Shown piece by piece: positions 10,131-22,330 of a stretch of DNA of 64,000 nt. This DNA is from Myotis daubentonii (taxonomy: Eukaryota > Chordata > Mammalia > Chiroptera > Vespertilionidae). Position numbers and translations under genes: made by a program. The DNA is taken from NCBI RefSeq assembly GCF_963259705.1, contig NC_081847.1:94157464-94221463 (forward strand). The letters run 5' to 3'. The notes beneath the pieces were generated by a model that had not been told where the DNA came from, did no database searches, and worked only from the letters and a program-made list of their open reading frames with translations. Numbering within the stretch: position 1 is the stretch's first letter; each line of letters starts with the position of its first letter.

Positions 10131-12629
10131 CCGCCCCCCCACACTCAGCGGGAGGGTGACACAGGGCACGGGTACCAGGAGGTGGGACAATGGGGACACC
10201 TCAGTGTCCACCTGGAGTTCATCGTCCACTTGGACGTCATGATGGCTCTTACTGTTCCCTGAAGACTTTCCTTGTCAACACCTTAAACTACATGGAAACA
10301 TGGGCTGGCTGTTTCTCTTTTTAACTTTTTGCCCATATTTTTCTAGTGTTAAATCGTCTGTCTTTCTGTGAACTTTCAGCATGTAATGAGACCTCTTAGT
10401 TAGAAATCTTTAATATCACTTTTAATATCATTATTTTACTCTCCCTTCCCCTCTCCTACACACAGCCCAGTACAGCATCTTACAGCATCTCCTCACAGTC
10501 CTTCCCCAAAACCAGGCGCCTGCCTGGTCCCCATGGTCACGGGCAACATCCTGCCCCTGACCTATTGCTAATGCTCCTCAGTCACTTCCCACATTTTCAT
10601 GATTTTCTTCCCATAAATATTAGAGGAAGGAAATGTGCTTCTCTCACCAGGACCTTTCCAGTCTTCAAGGCTTGTTTAGGTGTTTTAAAGAATTCATGTC
10701 AACATCAGATCTCTTTCAGGCACTTTGGCCAATTTCTTAATTATTCCCTGCAAGAAATAGCCTGCGGTCAAGTTAATTCAAAGGAGGACGCTTGGAGTCT
10801 GCGCGCTCGCTGGCGGGGACGACAGTATTGACCCGCGTCTCTGCTGCTGTCAGCCAAGGAGACCACTCATGTCGTAAAGAAAAGCAGTGTGGCCGCAGCC
10901 TCAGCCGTTATGGCTCGAGTTGGAATTTGCCTCTTTGGAGTCTTGTTTCCCACCCAATACTTTATTTTTTATTTTTTATTACAGGAACAATAATTTAGGG
11001 CTTGGGCAAAAACAATTAAATAATTCAGAGACTGGTGATTTTTATTTTTTCAAATTTGTAGTGGGGTCAAATATTCATAAGGTGTAGGTACATTTCTCGG
11101 AGGGAAGTGCACAGGACTTCAGTCCCAACAGTGTGGCCTCCAGGGCTGGGAGGCAGGCAGCCCCGGCCTGGCGGGCGTGTAGGAACAAAGCATTCTGCGC
11201 GTCGCCTCCAAACCCTCTCTCCTGAGCCTAGACCCCTGCGCGTGTCCCTTGATGTGGCGTCCTTGACAGTGGCCGAAGCTTCAGACGCACCTCCTGTCCT
11301 CCCTGCGTTGGCCGCCCTCCTTCCAGTAGATTCGTAATGACCCTTCAATTACGGTCCAGGCAGCGTTTGGCAGACAGCACCCCGCCGGATCCCAGCACTT
11401 AGGCGAGTGGTGTTTTTAGGCAGCAATTAGCATCCACAGCGCCGTCACGATGCTTGTGGACATACTTTGGGGTTGATCTTAATGATCCCATTACAATATG
11501 CTCTGCTTTTCCCCACAAACGTGATGCTCTTGCTTTTAGGATCTTATGGGGGAGCTCTGGATTTGGGGTGTGATTAGAAAGGACTCAGTGAGGGTGTTGC
11601 TCCCTCCTGGGCCCGTGACTTGCAGAATCCAGAGCTGCTGAATGTGTCTGGTGGGTCCCCAGACGCTCTGACCGCTCTGCGGGGAGCCATCTGGGGACAT
11701 CGCCAGGAGACGGGGATGCTCACGCGATGTCCTTGTTAACCATTAGGTGCAACCAAAGGCCCCATGAAAGTGTGTTTCCAAAAGCTGTAGGGCAAGACAC
11801 AAAGCCTCAGACAACGTTTACCTTACCCACAAGCAATTTAGGACGCTCTCCATGTTGTGCCCATGCCTTCTAAATGCAGAACTGCTACCACCCTGGGCTT
11901 GAACGGGTAATATGTACACGGGCAAGTTGATCCTTGAGCAACAATTCAGAAAACATAACCCAAAGCACTCTTGGAAGTGAGGGGAAGGAGAAGGTTTGCT
12001 GCTGTTATTCCTAATTATTCGGGTGGACACTGTACCATTCTTGTCTTGGGTCTTGGTTTTTGTGCGTACGAAAAGGTGATAGTGTAACTTACGCGTGGGA
12101 GAGCCAGGCCCCTTGGGAAGTTAGGTGCTGGCAATGGCGAGAGGAGCCACAGGAGGCTGGAGGACCAAGAATGAATGAAAAATGGAGTTTTTAAAAATTC
12201 CTGAACCTTGAGTGCTCCAAGGACATTGTGCCGTTTAATGCTTATGAAAATAGACCTTGCCTCCTGTAGTGTGTTTACATTGCCATCCAGCTATGACCTT
12301 GAAGTCTGTCTCAGAGATTGATGTCTGACTTCCCTATCAGAAACACGCCTTTGCAAAGCTAAAAGGAGTTCAATGGCCTTCGATGAAGTTGCTCTTGTAT
12401 TGATATGTTTGGTTTACAAACCATCCTTGGGCTTTTCCTGTTCTTTATTTTTTTCCCCATCAATCGGGGTTTTTGGTTTCTAAACAAGGGGCCTAAAATT
12501 CTAGATGGTGTGGATCCTATAGTCTATATTATGACAGCATTTACTTAATATTTGTCCGAAGAAAGTACTATTTCAACTCAATAATGTGGAATATTTACGC
12601 ATATTTTTGTTTGTTCCACCAACTTCCTT
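10131..12629. other. Single-copy DNA without recognised features
   Basis: Mixed composition. AT-rich unique stretches (10.2-11.1 kb, 11.4-11.6 kb, 12.2-12.6 kb) alternate with a GC-richer patch at 11.1-11.35 kb. No element termini or recognisable protein. Confidence 0.3.
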
Positions 12630-13010
12630 GTTTCATCATCTTTTTGTCCCAGGACCTTCGCACATGCTATTCCTTCTACCTGGAATGACTTTTCCTCTCT
12701 TTGTCTAGTTAGTTCACCCTTAACACTTAGCTCAAGGTAGTTGTTCAGAGACGCTTACGTGAAACCCTCCACTTTGCCTTAAACTAGGTCTGTTTCTCCA
12801 GTTAAAAGTTCTGTATATCTTTTCAGCGGCCTAAATCCCAAACATAACTAAGTAGTATCCCATGTAACCAGTTGTTTAACATCTGAATTTCTAGGTAGAG
12901 TATATATGTCCTGAAGTTGAACACTGTCTTATTTACAGCTCTTTTCCAAGCTCTTCACTTAGGTCCTTGGGCTAGATGTTTAGTTACTATTTACTGATGG
13001 AGTGAATGGC
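12630..13010 (-). mobile_element. L2 LINE, 3' part
   Basis: Plus strand reads CCAGGACCTTCGCACATGCTATTCC, TACCTGGAATGACTTTTCC and later a terminal TTTACTGATGGAGTGAATGG. This is the reverse complement order of the L2 3' region, diverged throughout. Confidence 0.6.
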
Positions 13011-13079
13011 TATTGTTTGAAGAACTTGACTAATTTTGACCACGTCTGATCTACTACTAAGGAAGAGCAATGTAACTTT

Positions 13080-13480
13080 AGATATAATTGGGACCTCAAC
13101 TATCACTGATTCTCTGTGTCTCATAAATCTCTACCTAGAAATCTCCTCTGAGCAATAGATCCACTTAAACAACTTTGTATAGAACATCCTCCTCTGAACC
13201 TAAAAAGGCTTTTTGATCTCAAGTTGCTCAAACTGGAATTCCTACACCCAATGTCCCTTCTCCTCCAAGTCTACTCCTTCTCCTAATGCATCATCTTGAT
13301 TCATAACACTACCAACCACCCAGCTGATTTTAAGGGTGATGTGTCTTTATCTCTGTGCTCCTAGCTGTTCACCTGTCTTTTCATTCATGTTTGATTCCTC
13401 CAAAGTGATTGACTTAAAAACAGGAGCTTCCTAAGTGAATGGATATTTTCTCGTCGAGAATACTAAGTGACATCATTCCC
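13080..13480 (-). mobile_element. Probable second L2 fragment
   Basis: CTCAAACTGGAATTCC, followed by a CTTCTCCTCC stretch and ACTACCAACCACCCAGCTGA resemble the more 5' part of L2 in reverse complement. Heavily diverged. Confidence 0.4.
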
Positions 13481-13769
13481 CAGATGGAGCCTCTAAACAG
13501 AGCTCAGGGTCCATCAAGGAATCTGGGAGTCTCTCTCTCTCCTCTTTCTTTAGTTCCTTATCTGAGTCACTGAGTCTTGACAGTTCTACTTCCTGAGGCT
13601 CTATCAGGTGTCTTATGTCCACTGTAGTGCTTGATTCACACTGTATTAACTCAGCTGGGACCACTACTGAGAGTAAGACCATTACTCTCCATGGGGCTGG
13701 TCTTGCTCTCCTCCAGTCTAGTCTCCCAATTGCTATAGGAATACTTTCTAAAGTAAATATAAATCTAGT

Positions 13770-13973
13770 CCGGCCGGCATGCCTCAGTGGTTGAGCATTG
13801 ACCTTTGAACCAAGAGGTCACGGTTCGATTCCTGGTCAGGGCACGTGCCCGGGTTGTGGGCTTGATCCCCAGCGTGGGGTGTGCAGGAAGCAGCCGATCC
13901 ATGATTCTCTCTCATCATTGATGGTCTATCTCTCTCCCTTCCTCTCTGAAATCCATAAAAATATAGTTTAAAA
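13770..13973 (+). mobile_element. Ves SINE, full-length
   Basis: Well-preserved head: CCTCAGTGGTTGAGCATTGACC (A box region) and CACGGTTCGATTCCTGG (near-consensus B box), then GGTCAGGGCACGTGCCCGGG, CAGCCGATCCATGATT and an A-rich tail. The cleanest B box of the SINEs in the window. Confidence 0.94.
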
Positions 13974-14019
13974 AGGGCATACAGGATTTGTGTCATCTGG
14001 TCAGACTGACCAATGATGG

Positions 14020-14812
14020 TGACTCTAGGAACCATCATGGCGGTAAATGCACCGAAATGTCCGGGTTATCACTGGCCACACACAGTTTCTTTTCTCTTTT
14101 CCCCACTGAACAAATGCCACCGGCTTAGCCTGGGGGCCAGGGCTTACGGGAGCTGGTGACCGGGTGGCCTGTGGCTTCTAAATAAGGGGCCTAGGGCCCC
14201 CGAGACTGACGCTGCGCCTGCGGCAGGTGAATTCGCACACGCACACGCGAGATGCAGCCTGGACACTGTGCTGGGAGCCGCTCTTTCTGTACGAACTAAC
14301 CCCGCGACCATGGCAGCTGGCCCCTCAGCAGAGCTCCCCGCAGAACCAGGCCCACCTTCCAGGGCAGCCTTCCCCAAGGTCGTTCTGGACGGAGAGCCCA
14401 GCCCAGTGCTCGGCGCGTTCAGAAAGTTCCTTCAGCCCCGGGACGGGGAGTGGTGCTGCGAGGCTGCCAACCCCGTCTCCCTCTTGGACCAGAGGAGCCA
14501 GCGGCTGGGCAGGCAGCCTGCTGCTGCTGCTGCTGCTTCTACAGACGGCGCGCCCCAGCCTGGCACAGTCCCTGACTCCCCTGAAGTCCGAGGCTGGGGT
14601 GGGGGTGGGGGGTGAGGCAGTGGGAGCTCGAGTGGGCCCAATGGCCCCCGGAACTGCCAAAGGCCACCCGGTCACCAGCTCCCGTAAGCCCTGGCCCCCA
14701 GGCTAAGCTGGTGGCATTTGTTCAGCGGGGAAAAGAGAAGAGAAACTTTGTGTGGCAAGTGATAACACTGACATTTCAGTGCATTTACCACCATGATGTT
14801 TCCTAGAGTCAC
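14020..14812. repeat. Foldback structure: 152-bp inverted arms around a 488-bp core
   Basis: Left arm 14020-14171 and right arm 14660-14812 are reverse complements with about ten mismatches (roughly 93% identity). The innermost ~47 bases of each arm (CTTAGCCTGGGGGCCAGGGC and onward) are identical by eye. The arms are moderately AT-rich outside and GC-rich inside. The core 14172-14659 is GC-rich with a CTG run near 14520 and a 115-codon plus-strand frame of unknown meaning. No clear target duplication flanks the structure. It is either a local inverted duplication or an unfamiliar foldback transposon. Confidence 0.85.
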
Positions 14813-15227
14813 AGAGTAAAACAAATGAGAATTATAAATACCATCCAATTTTCCTAACAGCTCTTGTGCGCTGTTACCTGGTAGTGGAAATCAAATCACC
14901 TTAGTCAATCTGAGGCCGCTTCACTGCCTCGCCTCTCGGCGTCCGCCCGGAAGATCTGGAGCACCCATCAGCCCCGTGAAGTGCTGAGCTCCCGCGGGGC
15001 GCAGAGACCAAGCCCTTCTGGGTAAATATGAGAACCAAGTCACCGAGCTGCACGTCTACCAAGGATGCCCTCAGCCTGGTTAACTGCCGGGCATGGGCCT
15101 AAACGCCGGTGCCGTGCTCAAGGCTTCCAGGAGCTCTGGAGGGGATAAAAACAGATCATTATCCTTTTTTTTTTTTTTTGCTTAGAAAGTCATTGCATTA
15201 GTGTAAACCATCGCATGCAGAGAGGAA

Positions 15228-15435
15228 TTTTTTTAAAAAAATATATTTTATTGATTTTTACAGAGAGGAAGGGAGAAGGATAGAGAGTTAGAAACATCAG
15301 TCAGCTGCTTCCTGCACACCTCCTACTGGGGATGTGCCCGCAACCAAGGTACATGCCTTTGACCGGAATCGAACCTGGGACCCTTCAGTCCGCAGGCCAA
15401 TGCTCTATCCACTGAGCCAAACCATTTAGGGCTGG
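15228..15435 (-). mobile_element. Ves SINE, second head subtype
   Basis: Tail TTAAAAAAATATATTTTATT then GATTTTTACAGAGAGGAAGG, and the head ends CTATCCACTGAGCCAAACC with CGGAATCGAACCTGGGACCC (reverse B box). The head differs from the GCTCAACCACTGAGCCAC subtype seen elsewhere. Confidence 0.9.
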
Positions 15436-17040
15436 GATAATCGGTCTTTGGTCCTGTCCTTGTAATTGGAGCCCATAGAACAGTAATGAACCCCTCTTCA
15501 TGCAGATGGCTCTGCCTGCTGACCCGCCCAGGAAATCAGTTACAGATCCAGGCCCAACTCGGCTTTGCGGGGCGCTCATCGGATATCCTCTCGGGCCTCC
15601 GAGGGTGGCTCTTTGACTGACACCCAAGGCATGTGATGACCCAGGAGGAAAATCCTGCCTCCAGACACAACCAAGGCCCCTAAACCGACTTCCCGCTTAT
15701 TGAAATAGAGTGAAACTGTGTGAGCCTCTTTCCAGCTGACGGGAGATTAGTGCATAGATATTTTTAATGCTGTGCGGGTGAAAACATTGCATTGGAAGTA
15801 ATATCGGCTGATTGACATTTTTAAAAACTGAGTTCCATTTTCGTGTGGTCATGTTCGTGGTGGGCTGTGCAGGAGCAGGAGGTGCTGTGAGGGGCAGGAG
15901 CATGAGTTGATTTAATGATCAATTTCCACTCCCAAGAGCTTTCCCATCTCCGTTCAACAATGAATTAAGTCACAGAGCGACACAATTTTTTTTTCTGCTG
16001 TTCAAGACACTAAACTTACCATTAGAAATAATTAGATTAATTAACGAAATTATAAATGAAAGATAGAATATTCCAAGAAAGCATGACCTAATGACCCGCA
16101 GCAGCCATTTGAGGGAAAGATGCGACTGGTCCTGAGGAGGGAGACTGAGTGATTTTTTAAGAGAATCAAATGGCTAGTTCCCATTATGAGTCGAGGAAAT
16201 GACTCCCGCAAGAGGGCTCAGTAAACAACACGAAGTAGAAGAATGTTAAATTACATGATTAACACGGTTACAATGTGAAGAACAGGGCATTTCTATCCAC
16301 ATGTACAGGTTCTTGCATTTATGATCTCCCCGTTGGACCATAGTAAATAAAAGGAGTGTTTATCTGTTACTCGCAGAACTTAGAAATGTTTACCAGGGAC
16401 CTTGGGAAAAGACACGAGCAGGCGCGTGTGGCAACCGACAATGACACGTAGTGACCTACGCCATCTCATTCGATGATAAAGTGTGGGGAAAACCCACTCA
16501 CTTATCCACTCAGTCATCCGTCAATTCACACAATCACATATTGAGGGTCTCCTTGGTGACAGAAGTTCAGGGTTAAAATTAGATTTATATCAATTTTGTG
16601 GTTGTAGAAATGCCTGGGGATTTAGGTAGTACATACATGCGTGCGTGTTCATGTGTGCTCATTGGAATGTCCTGGAACACCTATCGTATGTAAGGCACTG
16701 TGCCAGGCAGGGCCTAAGGACAGCGATGAGTTGGGAAAGGTCCTCCAGCCCTTTGTGAGGTGAAGTCGGCATCTGCCAGTCCTGGACAGGGCAGAGCTCG
16801 CCTTCCAGAAAGCGCCACACTATGTGAGCTGGACCGGGAAGGCGGGGCTGGGTGTCCCTGGGTGAGGAAGGGAAGGAGAAAGAAAGGGAACATTCTCCGC
16901 AGCTTTTCAGAGGGGGAAAGGCAGGGAGAGTGTAGGAAGGACTGTGGCCGGGGCCCAGTGCCGGAGCTGAAGGATGGAAGAGCCCAGAGAAGCGGCCGCA
17001 GGAGCCGGCCCGGGGCATAGCCGCTTGCTCTGACCTTGGG
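15436..17040. other. Mostly single-copy DNA; AT-rich island at 15.9-16.3 kb
   Basis: The part around 15960-16100 has several homeodomain-type cores, including AATAATTAGATTAATTAACG near 16027. A weak L2-like phrase (CACTGTGCCAGGCAGGGCC) occurs near 16700. No gene or element ends recognised. Confidence 0.3.
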
Positions 17041-17390
17041 GGCGGAGAGCTTGAGCTCTTTTCCGTACGCTGGTGTACACTCGCGTTTTATAATAGTTGG
17101 CCCTTCCTGATTTTATATGTTTCTCACATATTCCTTTGTGCGCTTGATATATATTATGTTTACGATATACTGGAACCCCAGTCTGGGGGGAGATCTCTCA
17201 TTTTGTTGATGATATCTTCTGATGTAGAAAAGCTTTTCCTTTTAATGAGTGAACTAAGCCAGTCTTTCCTTCTATTTCTGCTTTGTTTGCGTTTCTACCT
17301 TTTCTTCTACTATCTTTGCTCTCTTTGGGTCTGTGTGACAGGAATCTTATGAACTTAGCTAGCTTTTCCCAGTTTTTACTTTCTGATGTA
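17041..17390 (-). mobile_element. Possible L1 fragment
   Basis: CATTTTGTTGATGATATCTTC followed by GATGTAGAAAAGCTTTTCC resembles the reverse complement of the L1 ORF2 3' region. Old and diverged, so tentative. Confidence 0.35.
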
Positions 17391-17572
17391 GTTTTTGTTT
17401 AAGATGGGGGCGATGCATGATGATGGAAGGAGACCTGACTTGCGGCGGGGGGAGGGGGGGTTGCACACACCATACAGTGTAAGGTGATGTGTTGTGGAAC
17501 TGTGGACCTGAACCTGCAATCACTGTATTTCTGTTGACCGGTGTCACCCCAGTAACTTCAGTAAAAAGGAGA
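17391..17572 (+). mobile_element. L1 3' end
   Basis: Ends in GACCGGTGTCACCCCAGTAA followed by CTTCAGTAAAAAGG, matching the typical L1 3' terminus in bats and other mammals as I recall it (CCAATGTCACCCCAATAAA type). TGTGGAACTGTGGACCTGAA precedes it. Confidence 0.55.
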
Positions 17573-17730
17573 AGAAAGAGAAGGGCAGTGGTCTGCCTTC
17601 AGAGGTGAAGGCAGACGTGGGAGAGTGCGCGGTCTATTTCGGAAATAGGGCCCACGGGCTTGCCGGTGAACTGGCTGGCAGATAGACGAGCGAGAGAGGA
17701 GTCAGGGAGGGTTCCTAAGGCTGTTGCCTG
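17573..17730 (+). mobile_element. Probable L2 fragment
   Basis: In reverse complement this reads CCCTGACTCCTCTCTCGCTC with GCCAGCCAGTTCACCGGCAA, the layout of a familiar L2 segment. Diverged. Confidence 0.35.
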
Positions 17731-18423
17731 AGCAGCTGGGTGAATGGCCCACCACTCACGGAGAGGGAAAGAACTGGAGAATCGGGTGAGAGGTGAAGGG
17801 AAGGGGCTGCTCTTAATGGTAATAACCTGGTGCTGCTGGTTAATGACCATGGCAGTTGTCTGTTTCCTCTCACGCCTGCTCCCTGCCCCCATCTCTCTCT
17901 CCCCCGTGTCACAGGGGCCTGCAGGTATTCTGACCCCACACCCAGCCTCCTTGCAGCCGCTGCAGCTGTTCTGAGGAGACGGCCAGCACCCTCCCCACTG
18001 GGTGAAGTTTGGGGGAAGGCTGAGCAGGGTTGGGGGGCTGGTGACGGGTGGAAGGAGGGAAGAACATGGAGTCAAGGGAGGGAAGTGAAGATGTGTGGGC
18101 TGAGGATTGATAACCGACCGTTGGTTTTTGATGACGTGAAGGTCTTTGGTAACACCGACAGGGGTGGCTTTTTTTGGAGGAGGAGGAACTGAAGCTTGAC
18201 TGCAGAAAGGTCGGGGGACAATGACTCTATGTCTTAGGGGACGGGCCTTTTTCAGGGTTGATGTTCCGCTGTAAGGCGATGAGTGTGTTTTGGCTTGAAC
18301 TCTCTTGTAGCCTGTGTCAGCCTGTGTGCCGTCATAGAGCCACGGCAGTGGCTTTTGATCCGGGTAGTAGTTCTCAGGGCTGCGTAGCAAAGTCCCTCAG
18401 ACTGGCGCTTCGACAACAGCATG
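17731..18423. other. Single-copy DNA with a 263-codon minus-strand frame
   Basis: A minus-strand frame is open from 18390 to 17599. Its product is rich in Pro, Ser and Thr with no domain I recognise, and its 3' part lies in L2-like DNA, so I treat it as non-coding. No splice-bounded coding evidence. Confidence 0.3.
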
Positions 18424-18425
18424 TA

Positions 18426-19700
18426 CCAGGTGTACCAGTTAATAATGCGGATTTTGTAATCGAAGAAAACATGGTAATTTCAAGAGAAACATCAAAAGTG
18501 TTTTATTCAAAGTATTGTCCATCACTAGCTACACCTTTCCCCATCTTTCAGGTAATTTGTGGATACCGTCCCAATAGAACTTTTCTTGTTTTGAGGTAAC
18601 CATTCAGAGACCCAATTTTCCACTTCCTCATATGTTTTGAAGTGCTGCTCAGAAAGTGCGTGTTCCATCTGTCGGAACAAGTGATCATCTGAAGGGGCAA
18701 GGTCTGGTGAATATGGCAGGTGGGTTAATACTTCCCAGGCAAGATCTTTTAACCTGTCTTTAACTGGTTTTGAAGTGTGTGACGGTGCGTCATCATGAAG
18801 CAAAATTACTATGCCGTGTCTTCTGGTCCATTCTGGTCGTTTCATGATCAAAGCATGATTCTAATTGAGTATTTGTTGTTGGTAACGATCAGTATTAACG
18901 GTTTCACCTGGTTTGAGAAGCTCATGATATACCACACCTTCCTGATCCCACCAAACGCAGAGAATTGTCTTCTTTCCGAAGCGATTTGGCCTTGCAGTCG
19001 ATGTTGATGGTTGACCTGGATCAACCCATGATTATGTGCTTTTGGGATTCTCAAAACAAATCCACTTTTCATCGCCAGTCATAATTTGATGCAAAAAAGA
19101 CTTCCTTTCGTGCCGTTGAAGCAACATTTTACTGATGACTTTTCGGTTTTCCATTGTCTTTCATTCAGTTGATGTGGCACCCATTTTCCTTCCTTTAAGA
19201 TCTTTCCCATTGCTTGTAAACTATCAGAAATTGTTTGCTGAGCAACATTTAATCTTTCTGCAAGTTGTTTTTGAGTTTGACACACATCTTCATCCAATAA
19301 TGCTTGTGATTGTTGGTCCTCAAACTTTTTCAGTTGACCTGGACATTCTTTGTCTTTCACATAGAAATCATCACTTTTAAAGCGTTTAAACCAGCGTTCA
19401 CAAGTATCTTGAGATGGAGCATGCTCACCATAAGCTTCCCCAAGTATACAATAACTTTTTCTTCAAAATAAAGTAATGAATTAAAACTTCCCGCAAATGC
19501 TCTTTTTTTGGGCATGAAATTCGACATTTTTAAGCATAAAAGTATCAATGATGTTAACACCTTCAGCAAATTTGACATATGAAGTTTTGAAGCTTGCTGT
19601 CAATACAACAAAATAGCATACACATCAAATCGCATATATATCAACATATGTGTAACTCCATCTATTGAAAAAAATCCGTATTAGTAACGGGTCCACCTGG
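18426..19700 (-). mobile_element. Full-length mariner transposon
   Basis: The element is 1275 bp, the usual mariner size, and is flanked by TA on both sides (18424-18425 and 19701-19702). The ends are inverted repeats of about 30 bases: left CCAGGTGTACCAGTTAATAA, right ending GTAACGGGTCCACCTGG, with a few mismatches. The transposase lies on the minus strand and is broken. Mlmar-type mariners were active in Myotis; this copy fits that class, but the subfamily is not assigned. Confidence 0.92.
18525..19527 (-). pseudogene. Mariner transposase pseudogene
   Basis: The frame starts at 19527 and ends at a TAG at 18525-18527, about 334 codons before correction, close to the family's ~345. The N-terminal half carries the helix-turn-helix DNA-binding region (CERWFKRF then VAQQTISDSLQAMGK), split by at least three single-base frameshifts. 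The catalytic half is in one frame. DEKW aspartate lies at 19071-19073, HDDAPSH at 18792-18794 and LAPSDDH at 18687-18689, giving 34 residues between the last two aspartates, the D34D signature of mariner. Two in-frame stops (19032-19034 TAA, 18861-18863 TAG) interrupt it. The triad survives but the copy cannot make a transposase. Confidence 0.93.
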
Positions 19701-19702
19701 TA

Positions 19703-21482
19703 TTTTGTCACGTCTGGAGGCTTCATGGCAGAGAGGAGGTGCCAACGGGCGTGGTTTCTCCTGAGAGCAGCTCTGGCTCATCGGGGCTGCCTCTTCCCAA
19801 GCCCACACCATCTTTTCTCTGCTTGTGACGGTGCACATTCCTCTTCTTATCAGAACGTCGGCGATATTGGATCAGGGCCCTCAACGGCGCCAACTGCTTC
19901 TTTTAAGCCCCACGTCCAACTGTAGGTCCTGGGGTGGGACGTCCACATGTGGATTTGGGGAGGAAGAGACAATGCAACCAGCGCGTGACGATTCCCATGA
20001 GTCCCGCGTCCTTTCTCAGCACCCTCTCTGTGTGGCTTTGATTTAGGTGTGTTTTTTTTATACAGAAACAAATGCCTAAATTTTGAAATGCAATCTGATT
20101 AGGTACACTTTTAAACCAGCCTTTTAATGTGTAACTTTACTCCTTTCATTTTATTGTCATTTCAATATTTGGACCTATTTCTGCCACATTCTTTTATGAT
20201 TTCTGTTTATCATCATCTTTCTTTGCCTCTTTCTTCCTCTTCTCCTAATTTCACATGAATTGGGTGAGTTTTCAATCTTCCCCGTTCTCTGCCCAGACAT
20301 TTGAAAGCTTTCGATTGCTGTTCTTTTCTTCTGCTGAGTATCCTTAAATTACAAACATGTGTCCTCAACACGTACTGTCCGTTTTTAAACAAAGCTTAAG
20401 ATTATCCAGTATTTCTATTGTCTTCCAGGATATGCTGTAACTCTCCTTTGAACATATTTCTTATTCTTGTTGCCTAGAGATTTAGACGTTCATTAGAAAT
20501 TAGCACCTTTATAATTGATTTTTAGTTAAAATTTCCAGCATATTTGATCAATGTTTGTAATCCTTCCAATTTTGTACAACTGTCCTTTGCATCCGTCATG
20601 ATTCTGTGGTAATTAGCAACTTTTAAGCAGTAATGGCTTAAACAAGAAGGTTTTATTCTCGCTTACGTTGCGGGTTGGCTAAGGGTTCAGCTCCTGCATC
20701 TGCAGCCCCCCCGAAGAGCACCCCCCATCCTGTAGGTGCTGGTGGCTGGGCAGAGGGAAGGGGACAGGGGGACATAGGCTGGCGCTTAAGGCTTCCATGC
20801 GAGGGAATTATACACCACCTCTGCTCACAGTTCCTTGGCCCAAGCAGGTGACGTGGCCAAGCCTGGCTTCCAGAGGGCCAGGATAATAGAATTCTCCTAG
20901 GGGTGATGGGGGTGGGGGTGGGGGTGGGCGTGGAGTCTCTGTGAGCTCTGCACCTCGCTCACATCCACCTTCGCTCTGGCTTCCTTTCTTTTCTGCCGAA
21001 ACATACCCTTTAATAATTCCTTTAACGAGCATCCGTGGGTGGTAAACTCTTTCACTTTTATAAGAGTAAAACAGCCTTCATTTTGCCCTCACTCTTAATT
21101 AAATGTTTAGCTGTGTATTAAATTTGCAGCTTACTGTTTCTTTCCCTGAGCACTTTGAAGCTATCATTCCATTGTCTTTTGGCTCATATTACTGCTAATG
21201 AAAGTTTTGTTCCCAGCTTAATAGCCGTTATTTTGTAGGTCATCTGTCATCGGGGGCAGCTTTTAGACTTTTTTCCAATCTGGGCCTGGATTCATTCTTC
21301 CTCATCCTGCGCAGCGCTGAGTACACATTGGATGGAAGGCCTCCTGTCTGTCTTCAGCTCTGAAAGCTCTCCTGTTACTTCACCTCTCTGTCTTTGGAAG
21401 GCCTGTTGGATCCGTGTAAGAGCTGCTCAGATTTACGTCCGTTTCCCTGTCCAGTCCAGAGCTTATCCTTTTACTTTTCTAA
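19703..21482. other. Single-copy DNA
   Basis: AT-rich unique sequence, with an unassigned old-repeat-like phrase (AATGGCTTAAACAAGAAGG) near 20635. No gene or complete element seen. Confidence 0.3.
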
Positions 21483-21708
21483 AAACTTAAAAAAACATAT
21501 ATTTTTATTGATTTCAGAGAGGAAGGGGGAGAGAAAGAGAGAGAGAGAACATCAATGATGAGAGAGAGTCATTGACCGGCTGCCTCCTGCACAGCCCCCA
21601 CTGGGGACCAAGCCTGCACCCGGGCATGTGCCCTGGCTGCGAGTCATGCCGTGACTTCCTGGGTCCTAGGTCGATGCTCAGTCGCTGAGCCACACCAGCT
21701 GGGCTCTG
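21483..21708 (-). mobile_element. Ves SINE
   Basis: Tail AAAAACATATATTTTTATTG, a GAGA run, ACATCAATGATGAGAGAG, and head ending GCTGAGCCACACCAGCTGGG. The reverse B box is degenerate (GCGAGTCATGCCGTGAC). Confidence 0.9.
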
Positions 21709-21824
21709 CCTCTCTTTGTGTTTTTTTTTTTAGTTTTTTTTTTTTATCTACAGCGGAGTTAGACTTGGCTTAGGGCCTTGATACATCTTCCTGGGTTGTT
21801 GTGATGTTTTCTTTCTCTCTTTTT

Positions 21825-22330
21825 AAACAATGTACCAGGTACACAATATTATAATTCAACAACTGCATAGACTACGAAGTGGTCACCCCCAAAAGTCGAG
21901 TTACTATCCGTCACCACACAATTGACGCCCTTCCCCCTTTTCACCCCCAGCGCCTTTCTCTTCTGGAACCACCTGTCAGTTCTCTCTGTCTTTATGAGTT
22001 TGTTCCTGTTTTATTTTGTTCGTTTTCTTTTTTAGATTCCACATAGGAGTGAAATCATGTGGTGCTTGTCTTTCTCCTTCTGACTTATTTTGCTGAGCGT
22101 CAGGCCCGCAGCATAGCTTCTCTTCCATTTCCGGTTTTATTTAGGTCAGCCCTCTCTCACCTTATCTCGGTGGGTCGCCCTAAAGGTTTGCCTATTTTGT
22201 TTATGTTTTCCACGAACCAGCCCTGAGTGTCCCTGATCTTTCCTGTCGTCCTTTTGGTTCCCATTCCTTTTACTTCTCTGACCTTCATTATTTCCTCCTG
22301 CTGCCTTTGCGTGTCATGTGTTCTTCTCTA
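21825..22330 (-). mobile_element. L1 fragments (3' UTR and ORF2)
   Basis: Plus strand carries ATAGGAGTGAAATCATGTGG and TTCTGACTTATTTTGCTGAG, reverse complement of an L1 3' UTR, followed by TTTTGTTTATGTTTTCCACG and GAACCAGCCCTGAGTG, resembling L1 ORF2. Old and broken. Confidence 0.6.

Noticed and set aside
17599..18390. 263-codon minus-strand frame
   Set aside because: Low-complexity Pro/Ser-rich product without domain; one end lies in an L2-like fossil.
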